Source: Aquimonas sp041395245
GTDB taxonomy: Bacteria > Pseudomonadota > Gammaproteobacteria > Xanthomonadales > Xanthomonadaceae
Assembly: GCA_041395245.1 (NCBI GenBank)
Contig: JAWLAY010000023.1
Span: forward strand, 12,239 to 76,238
Direction of reading: 5' to 3'
DNA length: 64,000 nucleotides
The notes beneath the pieces were generated by a model that was not told the DNA's origin, made no database searches, and saw only the letters and a list, made by a program, of their open reading frames with translations. Each line of letters begins with the position of its first letter. Position 1 is the stretch's first letter. This document shows, piece by piece, positions 8,277-15,874 of the stretch. Made by a program: the position numbers and the translations under genes.

Positions 8277-9727
8277 GTTGGTGCCGCCATGGCCGGAAGC
8301 TGGATATGCATGCACAAGCCGCCCAGCGTCGCTGGCCGGGCCTGCACCGTGCCGTGATGTGCTCGAATGATGGCCTCGACGATGGACAGGCCCAGACCGG
8401 AACCACCCGACGCGCGATTGCGCGAGCGTTCGCCCCGAAACAGACGATCAAACAGCTTGGGCAGGTCGACCTCCGCCACGCCGGGCGAACTGTCCTGCCA
8501 TTGCACATGCACGCCGGCGGAATCCGTCCACAACTGCAGTTCAATGGTGCCTGGCACATCGGTGTAGCGACAGGCATTCAGAAACAGATTGTCCAGCGCC
8601 TGCGCGAAGCGGCGCTCATCGATGGCGGCCCACACCGGCTGCTGTGGACAGTGCATCTGAAAGCGATGTCCATACGCCTGCGCAGTACCTTGCCATGATG
8701 CCGCACGCTCGCGTAGCCACTCGCACAGATCCTCGGTACGAAGCACGCATTGGAGTTCGCCGGCATCGGCCAACGACAGTTGGTACAGATCTTCGATCAA
8801 TGCAGACAGACGGTTGCCTTCGCTGATCAGCGACTCCACCGCCTCGGACGTGAGCGGGCGGATGCCCTCGCGCAGCAGCTGCAGCTCGGTCTGCAGGATC
8901 GTCAAGGGCGTGCGCAATTCATGCGCGATATCGGCACCCCAACGCTGGCGCTCCTTTCGATGCCGCTCCAAGGCCTCGGCCATGCGGTTGAACTGCTCGG
9001 CCAGCTTGCCGAGCTCGTCGTGACGCGCGACGCGAGCGCGCTGACTGTAGTCTCCGTCAGCCAATGCCCTGGCCGCCGCACCCAGCATTGACAGCGGTCG
9101 CGACAACTGGCGCGCCAACGCAAACGAAAGCAGCAAGGACAGAATCAGGACCACACCCGCTGCGAACAGGCCATGGCGCCATTGGGAGCGCAGGAAATCC
9201 TGCTCCGCCCCCATCGGCAGGGCATCGGGCGGCGCGATGCGCAGCTCGCCGAAGACCTGCGATCCGGACGCCACCGCCACGCTCACCGCGGCGGAATCCA
9301 AGCCGCCACGCCCGGCCACGTAGTTGCCCTCGGCATCATGCAAGGCCCAGCGGGTATCGCCCCAAGCCTGCATGGGAGGTGGCTGTCGTCCTGCATGGGG
9401 AGGCGCACCCTGCATGTTGCGCTGTGGTGGTGGCGGGCCAACCGCCCCACCCATGACGGGAGGTGGGGCACGCTCATCCGGCGGAGCACCACCACGGGCG
9501 TAGCGACCGAACAACATCGGGTCGCGCCGCAACCACTCCCAGTCGCCGTGCAGCTGGAAATCCTCCGCAAGAACCCCGGCCACCTGTTCGGCGCGTACCC
9601 GCATGGCGGCCTCAAGATAGGCCTTGAAACCGCGCGAGAACGCCTGCTGCTGCCACCACACGACAGCCAGCAGACCGAGGGTGCTCAGCAGGGCGAAGCT
9701 CAGGAAAAACCGCAACCACAGGCGCAT
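8273..9727 (-). CDS. Sensor histidine kinase (BaeS-like) with Pro/Met/His-rich periplasmic insert
   Basis: Membrane histidine kinase of 484 residues. The order is membrane helix 5-25, periplasmic domain, second helix near 184-204, HAMP near 200-255, H-box IAHELRTPLTILQTELQL with His near 269, N-box DNLFLNACRYT, and the glycine-rich GGSGLGLSIVEAI. The periplasmic part carries a stretch near 81-120 rich in Pro, Met and His, for example PPPVMGGAVGPPPPQRNMQ, which is unusual and could bind metal; this is inference. The start is the ATG at 9727, preceded by a GGAG ribosome site; a longer frame to 9814 has no such site. It is the first gene of a two-gene unit with the regulator that follows. Confidence 0.88.
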   Translation of the reverse strand: MRLWLRFFLSFALLSTLGLLAVVWWQQQAFSRGFKAYLEAAMRVRAEQVAGVLAEDFQLHGDWEWLRRDPMLFGRYARGGAPPDERAPPPVMGGAVGPPPPQRNMQGAPPHAGRQPPPMQAWGDTRWALHDAEGNYVAGRGGLDSAAVSVAVASGSQVFGELRIAPPDALPMGAEQDFLRSQWRHGLFAAGVVLILSLLLSFALARQLSRPLSMLGAAARALADGDYSQRARVARHDELGKLAEQFNRMAEALERHRKERQRWGADIAHELRTPLTILQTELQLLREGIRPLTSEAVESLISEGNRLSALIEDLYQLSLADAGELQCVLRTEDLCEWLRERAASWQGTAQAYGHRFQMHCPQQPVWAAIDERRFAQALDNLFLNACRYTDVPGTIELQLWTDSAGVHVQWQDSSPGVAEVDLPKLFDRLFRGERSRNRASGGSGLGLSIVEAIIRAHHGTVQARPATLGGLCMHIQLPAMAAPT

Positions 9728-9842
9728 GTTGATCTCCACCGACCGGATCGCCCGAGAGATCACATTCATGGCGCCCACCGACCTTGCGTGGAGTCTATCC
9801 AATGCATCGCCCACACCGTCTGCTCATCTGCATCAAGCCCCA

Positions 9843-11447
9843 TCAACCGCCACGCACGCCCACCGTCAACGTGGCCGCATAGCCCGCACTGGGACTGCCC
9901 GCCACACTGGCCATCTGGTAGGCGGTGCCGTCGCTGAACACGTTGTCCTGGGCAAAGCTGGTGACCGAGGTGTTCTGGCCGCGTGAGGCATACAGGCTGC
10001 TGGCGTAGACCGCCTGCGTCACCGCTTGTGGGAAAGCCACCTGCGAAGTGACCGTCGCGCTGCCGCTGAGGGTGCTCAGGTAAACCTGAAAATGGATGTG
10101 GGTGATCCGTCCGGCGTACCAACCCGGATAGATCGTCTGGAACACCACCTGCCCGCGTGAATTGGTACGCTGGATGCCACGCAGGAAGACTTGTCCCGTG
10201 GCGTTCACGCCACCGGTCTGATTGCTGTAGCCGGAATACACGCCGTCCTTGTCGCAGTGCCAGGCATAGATCCAGGCATCCGCAATCGGGCTGCAACCGT
10301 CGTTGATATCGACCAGATTCAGAATCAAGGTCAGTGGCACACCCGACTTGCCCTCGGTGATGTCACTGCGCTGCAACGCAGTGTTCGACAGCACGCTCAA
10401 CAGCGGATACGGGCCTTGGGTCTCGCTGGGAATCAGCGCGCAACTACTGCCGAAGCTGCAGGCCGCGGGCGAAGCGCCCAGGCGCTGCAGATTGATGGTC
10501 CCTGACAGACCAGTGAGCTCGCCCGCATCGAATCGATAGGTCAGCGTCGCCAGCTCGCAACTGCTGAAACTCAACACCACCGATCCCACCGCTGCAGTCG
10601 TCACGCTGTCTGCCGCATCAAAGCGTCCGCCGATGGTGGCATACAGGGTCAGACTCGCTGATCGGGCACCGTCTTCAAAGTCCCCCTCGGCGGTGAACCA
10701 ACGCAGACCTTGCGCACCAGCCGATTGCCCTTGCACGGCGTAGGTGAACCAACCGAAGGCCAGCTTGCCTGCGACCGGGTTCACTTCGACCATCAACCCC
10801 TGCCCTGAGGTCGCCGGGTCGTACCATGCGCCGGAAAATGCATAGTCCGCTTGCACGCTGCTGCTGGCGCCGCCCGCGCAGGTGTTGTCACTCATCACAC
10901 GTTGCAGGGGAATACTGCCGCTGCGGCCGTCATCGAAGGTGTAGTCGAGCGTCGCCGTAGTGCAGTCGGTGAAACGGATCTGCGCACTGCCGACCGTGGT
11001 GGAAAAGGTCACCGGCTGGGCGTCGAAATTGCCGCCCGTGTTCATCAGAATGCTCAGGTCGGCCTGCGATTGATTGTTCGTCAAGGCACCGTTGAAGGTG
11101 TACCAACGCTGGGCACTGGTGCCGCCTGGCGTGGTGTCGAAGGTGAACCAGGCCCCGGCGACAACGCCAAGATCCTCGCCCAGCAAATCCGGATAGACCT
11201 CCAGAAAAATCCCCTGACCACTGGTGGAAGGGTTGTACCAGGCACCACCGAGTCCCTGACGATCGCTGAGGGCGGCCTTGCTGGTGGCACCGAAGACCGA
11301 TTGGGCACGCGTGGTTGTCGCACTCGCCGCCGCCAGACTGGCCACACTCATCGCCCCGAGCTGGGTCAGCGCGCGGCGACGTGCGGGCACCGTCTCCGGC
11401 ACCGGAGTATGCATACGACGCAGACGAAACAGATTGGCGATGGACAT
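9843..11447 (-). CDS. Secreted intradiol-dioxygenase-like protein with two N-terminal beta repeats
   Basis: Exported protein of 534 residues. The N-terminus has ARRRALTQLGAMSVASLAAA, which could be a Tat-type signal. Two copies of a domain of about 125 residues follow, each opening with GAWYNPSTSGQG or GAWYDPATSGQG and containing a WFT strand and a QRWYT/LRWFT strand. The last 190 residues resemble the catalytic domain of intradiol ring-cleavage dioxygenases: SETQGPYPLLS, then DAWIYAWHCDKDGVYSGYS, and PGWYAGRITHIHFQV, which supplies the Tyr and two His ligands of the non-heme iron. Substrate is unknown; secretion argues for an extracellular aromatic or protein-bound target. ATG at 11447 is chosen for its GGAG site; a GTG lies two codons earlier. 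Confidence 0.78.
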   Translation of the reverse strand: MSIANLFRLRRMHTPVPETVPARRRALTQLGAMSVASLAAASATTTRAQSVFGATSKAALSDRQGLGGAWYNPSTSGQGIFLEVYPDLLGEDLGVVAGAWFTFDTTPGGTSAQRWYTFNGALTNNQSQADLSILMNTGGNFDAQPVTFSTTVGSAQIRFTDCTTATLDYTFDDGRSGSIPLQRVMSDNTCAGGASSSVQADYAFSGAWYDPATSGQGLMVEVNPVAGKLAFGWFTYAVQGQSAGAQGLRWFTAEGDFEDGARSASLTLYATIGGRFDAADSVTTAAVGSVVLSFSSCELATLTYRFDAGELTGLSGTINLQRLGASPAACSFGSSCALIPSETQGPYPLLSVLSNTALQRSDITEGKSGVPLTLILNLVDINDGCSPIADAWIYAWHCDKDGVYSGYSNQTGGVNATGQVFLRGIQRTNSRGQVVFQTIYPGWYAGRITHIHFQVYLSTLSGSATVTSQVAFPQAVTQAVYASSLYASRGQNTSVTSFAQDNVFSDGTAYQMASVAGSPSAGYAATLTVGVRGG

Positions 11448-11575
11448 GAGCACTCCGACCGTTGGCTAAGGTGGGTTCAGTGTTGCCAACGCGGTGCCGC
11501 CAACGATGCAGAAAATGCGCAGATGAGGTTAGCGCGGCGTTGCGTTTTCCCGCGCTTCAGTGTTGCAAGCAAAGG

Positions 11576-13060
11576 TCACTCGGCAGTGCGCAGGGCGCTT
11601 CGGTAGACACCAGCGTATTGCTCCGCCGCCGATTCCCAATCATGGCGCTGCGCCATGCCGGTCTGCTGCAGTTGCCGCCAGAGCGTCGGTTGGCCGTACA
11701 ACAGCTCGGCGCGACGCAGGGCGGCGTCCATGGCTTCGGGGCTGAAGTCGTGGAAGACGAATCCGCTGGCGCGTTGTTCCTGCAGTGCTTCCAGACTGCA
11801 ATCGACCACGGTGTCGGCCAAGCCGCCGACGTGGCGCACCAGGGGCAAGGTGCCGTAAGCCAAACCATAGAGTTGGGTGAGACCACAGGGCTCGAACAAC
11901 GACGGCACGAGGATCACGTCCGCGCCCGCGATCAATCGATGCGCGAAGGCCTCGTCATAGCCCAGCCGCACGGCGATCTGCGCGGGATGCGCCTCCGCCA
12001 TCGCGGAAAACGCGCGCTCCAGTTCGGCATCGCCGCTACCCAGCATCGCAATCTGCACGCCTCGCTGGATGAGCGCGGGCAAGTTGGCCAGCAACAAGGG
12101 CAGGCCCTTCTGTTCGGTCAGGCGACTGACTACGCTGAGCAACAGTCGATCCGGCGCCGCCTGCAATCCCGTTTCGGCTTGCAGGGCGGCTTTGCAGGCG
12201 GACTTTCCTTCCATTCGTTGCGCCGAGTACGTCGCGGCCAATGCCTTGTCGTGGGCCGGATTCCACACCTCGGCATCGACGCCGTTGAGGATGCCGCTGA
12301 GTCGCTCCGCACGCGAACGCAACAGGCCGTCCAGACCCATGCCCTGTTCGCAGGTCTGGATCTCGCGGGCATAGCGCGGACTGACGGTGGTGATCGCGTC
12401 GGCCACCTGCAACGCCGCTTTCATGAAGCTGACCTGGCCATAGAACTCGACGCCATCCATCGAAAAACAGGCGGCTGGCAATCCCAGCGAGTCAAAGGTC
12501 GCAGCGGGAAACAATCCCTGGTAAGCCAGATTGTGGATGGTGAATACCGACCGCGCAGAGACACCGAGCTGGCGCATGCAAAGCGGCGTCAGACCCGCGT
12601 GCCAATCGTGCGCATGCACGACATCCGGCGACCATTGCGGATCGATGGCGTTGGCGATCTCCGCCGCCGCCCAGCCCAGTCGCGCAAAGCGCAGATGGTT
12701 GTCGGCAAAAGGACGCTGCTGCGCATCGGCATAGGGACCACCCGGACGCTGATACAACTCGGGGGCATCGATGACATAGGCGTCGGCGTCGCATGCAGGC
12801 AAACGCCCCGCCAACAGTCGCGCTGCAGGAACATCGCCGCGCGCAGGCAGCCGCGCCACCACACGCGGCGTGGACAAGCCCGCCAGAATCGGCGCGAAGC
12901 CGGGCAGCAGAACCCGCATCTCGACGCCCTGCGAGCGCAGCGCTGCGGGCAAGGCACCGGCCACATCAGCCAGCCCGCCGGTCTTCAACAACGGAAAGAT
13001 CTCCGCACACACCTGCAACACCGGCAGCGGCGTGGATTTCTTGCGGGCCACCGGACTCAC
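11576..13060 (-). CDS. glgA: Glycogen synthase
   Basis: ADP-glucose:glycogen glucosyltransferase (family GT5), 494 residues, which elongates alpha-1,4-glucan chains. The N-terminal ADP-glucose-binding motif reads KTGGLADVAGALPAAL. Also visible are HAHDWHAGL, SVFTIHNLAYQGLFP, SRLTEQKGLPLL, and the C-terminal PSLFEPCGLTQLYGLAYG that holds the catalytic acidic residue. The start is set at a GTG overlapping the glgC stop (GTGA); the frame is open further upstream but only inside glgC. glgC immediately upstream supplies the ADP-glucose, so the two form a glycogen-synthesis operon. Branching and degradation genes are not in the window. Confidence 0.95.
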   Translation of the reverse strand: MSPVARKKSTPLPVLQVCAEIFPLLKTGGLADVAGALPAALRSQGVEMRVLLPGFAPILAGLSTPRVVARLPARGDVPAARLLAGRLPACDADAYVIDAPELYQRPGGPYADAQQRPFADNHLRFARLGWAAAEIANAIDPQWSPDVVHAHDWHAGLTPLCMRQLGVSARSVFTIHNLAYQGLFPAATFDSLGLPAACFSMDGVEFYGQVSFMKAALQVADAITTVSPRYAREIQTCEQGMGLDGLLRSRAERLSGILNGVDAEVWNPAHDKALAATYSAQRMEGKSACKAALQAETGLQAAPDRLLLSVVSRLTEQKGLPLLLANLPALIQRGVQIAMLGSGDAELERAFSAMAEAHPAQIAVRLGYDEAFAHRLIAGADVILVPSLFEPCGLTQLYGLAYGTLPLVRHVGGLADTVVDCSLEALQEQRASGFVFHDFSPEAMDAALRRAELLYGQPTLWRQLQQTGMAQRHDWESAAEQYAGVYRSALRTAE

Positions 13061-14331
13061 AGCCGAGCCAGCATGCCGCGGGTCACCAGCACCACACCGT
13101 TCGGGCTGCGATAGAAACGCTGCGCATCGAGTTCGGCGTCTTCGCCGATCACCAATCCTTCCGGCAGCTTGCAACGCCGGTCGATCACCGCGTTGCGAAT
13201 CCGGCAATGCCGGTTGATCTGCACGTCAGGCAGCACCACGCTTTTTTCCACGCTGGAGTACGAGCGCACCAACACATTCGAGAACAGCACCGAATCCTTG
13301 ATCAACGCGCCGGAGACGATGCAGCCGCCGGACACCAGGCTGTCGATGGCATGACCGACCCGGCCGTTTGCCGCCTCGTCGTGGACGAACTTGGCCGGTG
13401 GCAACTGCTCCTGATAGGTCCAGATCGGCCAGTTCTTGTCGTACATGTTCAGCTCGGGCGTGACCGAAGCGAGATCCAGGTTGGCCGCCCAGTAGGCTTC
13501 AACCGTTCCCACATCGCGCCAGTACGGACGCGAGTAGGGCGCATTGGCAATCGCCGATAGCGAGAATGGATGGGCAAATGCCTGACCCTCCCTCACCGCC
13601 TTGGGGATCAGATCCTTGCCGAAGTCATGACTGGAACCGGAGGTGATGGCGTCTTCCTCGAGCAGTCGAAACAGATAGTCGGCACTGAACACGTAAATGC
13701 CCATGCTCGCCAGCGCCGTATCAGGCTTGTCCGGCATGGCCGGCGGGTCAGCGGGCTTTTCGACAAAATCGATGATGTGGCGTTCTGCATTGATCGCCAT
13801 CACACCAAAGCCACTCGCCTCGGCGCGAGGTACTTCGATGCACCCCACGGTGACGCCACGTCCGCTGGCGATGTGGTCTTCCAACATCACCGAATAGTCC
13901 ATCTTGTAGATGTGGTCACCGGCCAGGATCACCACGTAATCAGGCGGTGTCGAATTGCGGATGATGTCCAGGTTTTGCCAGATGGCATCCGCCGTACCGC
14001 GATACCAGTGTTCCTCGTCGACGCGCTGCTGGGCGGGAAGCAAGTCGACGAACTCGTTCATTTCGTTGCGCATGAAACTCCAGCCGCGCTGCAAATGGCG
14101 CAGCAGGGAGTGCGACTTGTACTGGGTAATGACCCCGATGCGCCGCAAGCCCGAATTGAGGCAGTTGGACAGCGCGAAATCGATGATGCGGAACTTGCCG
14201 CCAAAGTGCACCGCAGGCTTGGATCGATTGTTGGTGAGGTCCATCAGACGTGAACCCCGTCCGCCCGCCAGAACCAGGGCCAACGTGCGCCGCGCCAAGC
14301 CGCGACTTCCCGGATTTCTTAGCACACCCAT
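13057..14331 (-). CDS. glgC: Glucose-1-phosphate adenylyltransferase
   Basis: Makes ADP-glucose from glucose-1-phosphate and ATP, the committed step of bacterial glycogen synthesis. The 424-residue protein has the nucleotide-binding signature LALVLAGGRGSRLMDLTN, the conserved HFGGKFRIIDFALSNCLNSG, WYRGTADAIWQN, VILAGDHIYKMDY, and FVEKPADPP, followed by a left-handed beta-helix domain. The start is the ATG at 14331, preceded by a strong GGGGGAGG ribosome site; the frame is open for 18 more codons without one. It overlaps glgA by 4 bases. Regulation by glycolytic intermediates is usual in this family. Confidence 0.96.
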   Translation of the reverse strand: MGVLRNPGSRGLARRTLALVLAGGRGSRLMDLTNNRSKPAVHFGGKFRIIDFALSNCLNSGLRRIGVITQYKSHSLLRHLQRGWSFMRNEMNEFVDLLPAQQRVDEEHWYRGTADAIWQNLDIIRNSTPPDYVVILAGDHIYKMDYSVMLEDHIASGRGVTVGCIEVPRAEASGFGVMAINAERHIIDFVEKPADPPAMPDKPDTALASMGIYVFSADYLFRLLEEDAITSGSSHDFGKDLIPKAVREGQAFAHPFSLSAIANAPYSRPYWRDVGTVEAYWAANLDLASVTPELNMYDKNWPIWTYQEQLPPAKFVHDEAANGRVGHAIDSLVSGGCIVSGALIKDSVLFSNVLVRSYSSVEKSVVLPDVQINRHCRIRNAVIDRRCKLPEGLVIGEDAELDAQRFYRSPNGVVLVTRGMLARL

Positions 14332-14454
14332 CGCTTGCCTCCCCCTTGATCCGCCATCGACCCGGTCGAGTCTGGCGCATGCCATCGACGCGACCTTTGC
14401 GCGAACGCAAAGCGATCACCGTCAATCGTCGGCGGAGCATACGCGAGGCCGCGA

Positions 14455-15201
14455 TCAGGGCGTCAAACCAAAGGCGCGCAAAGTGGAATCGGCCATATCG
14501 CGCGCCATGCCACGCATGGCGGGATCGTTCTGTTCGGCCAGTCCTGCCATCAGCCCGCCAGTGATGACCAGGGTGTCGTAGGCGCGGGTCAGTTCGGTGC
14601 TGGACGCATCCCGCCAGCCATCCGCCTCGCCGAGCGCATCATTGATCGAGCGCAGCAATGCCTCTTCGGCCGCATCGCCCATCTCGCCGCCATAGCGCAC
14701 CTGGATCGCGACACCGAGCGCCAGCGTCATGGCGTAGGCCAGATTGTTGCGTCGGAAGTCGGGCATGGCTTCGACCGCTTGCTGCAGCGTCAGCGCGGCA
14801 TCGATCCACTGCTCCCGCGGGGCACCGCGCAGGCCCGCCGCATCGGCCATCTCGGCCGGTACACGCGCGCGATCACCGCGCGCACTGAAGTCGGTGGTAC
14901 TCAGCTCGTACTGCCAGCCGCGTCGGGGCGGTGTCGTGACGCGCTCCGGCATGCTGACCGAGCGTCCCGCCGCGGCCTCGCGCTGCACCTGCTGCATGCT
15001 CAGCATGCGCATCTGGAAGCTGCTGTTCTGGATCGCCTGCGACATCAGGAAATCTGCATTGGCGGCGTAAACGTTGCTGAACTGTCGGCCGTTCAGAATG
15101 TTGGTGTACGGCATGTCTTGCGCATGCACGCTGCTAACCAGAAACAACAGACTCGCGACGAGGCGACGCGTGAACCGACCGATCAAATTGCAAGGCGACA
15201 T
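14455..15201 (-). CDS. Secreted protein of unknown function
   Basis: Exported protein of 248 residues. A signal peptide, RRLVASLLFLVSSVHA, ends at a likely cleavage after SVHA. The mature part is largely helical in appearance, with a Met/Gln-rich segment QMRMLSMQQVQREA and a later conserved-looking block FRRNNLAYAMTLALGVAI. No catalytic motif is recognised. It may belong to a domain-of-unknown-function family, but I cannot name it safely. The start ATG has an AGGAG ribosome site about 10 bases upstream. It lies 133 bases after a lipoprotein-like gene on the same strand and could share its transcript. Confidence 0.65.
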   Translation of the reverse strand: MSPCNLIGRFTRRLVASLLFLVSSVHAQDMPYTNILNGRQFSNVYAANADFLMSQAIQNSSFQMRMLSMQQVQREAAAGRSVSMPERVTTPPRRGWQYELSTTDFSARGDRARVPAEMADAAGLRGAPREQWIDAALTLQQAVEAMPDFRRNNLAYAMTLALGVAIQVRYGGEMGDAAEEALLRSINDALGEADGWRDASSTELTRAYDTLVITGGLMAGLAEQNDPAMRGMARDMADSTLRAFGLTP

Positions 15202-15333
15202 GGCGAAGCACTCCTGAGGACGACACGCCCTACAACGAAACGGCGTCGCCGTTCGTGTCGTCAGCATCCCTGCGCCAGCGCGATCCGCTGAATCACCGGA
15301 CGATGCCATGCCACATCGCGCGCCAAGCAGCAA

Positions 15334-15798
15334 TCAGGGCGTCAGACTGATCGCAGGCTTGCCCGCCTTGTAGGTGATCTTGACGTTGCGATAGCTGTCC
15401 AGCTTCTCAGGCATCATCGCCACCGGGTCGTATTCGATCTCCAGTTCGGTGTCGGATATCCAGCGGAACGACAGCGGCGGCGCGCCCGCATCGGTCAGCT
15501 TGACCACGCCCATGTCGACTTGCTGGCGGGTTGCAAACAAGGTGGCAATCCGCGTGTGCTGGCCGCCGTTGAAGGGCATGCCACCCAGCGGATACATGAC
15601 GATGGACGCGGTGTAGGGCTTGTCGTCACCACACTCGAAGACGATCAGCGCGGCCTCCAGCGGGGCGCGATAGGACTCGTACTGCACGTAGTTCTGCACA
15701 CAGCCCGCAATACGCGGACCTTCTTCGCGCTCGCAGGCGGTCAAGGCAAACAGCATGGCTGTGAAAAAAACCAATCGGATGGGAACAACGCCAGGCAC
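15334..15798 (-). CDS. Small lipoprotein of unknown function
   Basis: Predicted lipoprotein of about 154 residues. The N-terminus is hydrophobic and ends in the lipobox LFALTAC, so the mature protein would begin at that Cys and be anchored in a membrane. The rest is a small beta-rich domain with two further Cys residues, CVQNYVQYESYR and FECGDDKPY, that could form a disulfide. No family recognised. The frame opens at a GTG at 15810, but a GTG at 15798 has a GAGG ribosome site and is preferred here; no ATG fits. Confidence 0.55.
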   Translation of the reverse strand: MPGVVPIRLVFFTAMLFALTACEREEGPRIAGCVQNYVQYESYRAPLEAALIVFECGDDKPYTASIVMYPLGGMPFNGGQHTRIATLFATRQQVDMGVVKLTDAGAPPLSFRWISDTELEIEYDPVAMMPEKLDSYRNVKITYKAGKPAISLTP

Positions 15799-15874
15799 GG
15801 GCCACCTCACCCACGGATCGAGACGGCCAGTGTACGTAGTTGGACTGGCATTCGTCTGACCGTCTCGCGCTGTC

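Noticed and set aside
11462..13114. A 550-codon frame on the plus strand opposite glgA
   Set aside because: The glgA match on the other strand is full length and certain; this translation is Arg/Gln-rich and unlike any protein.
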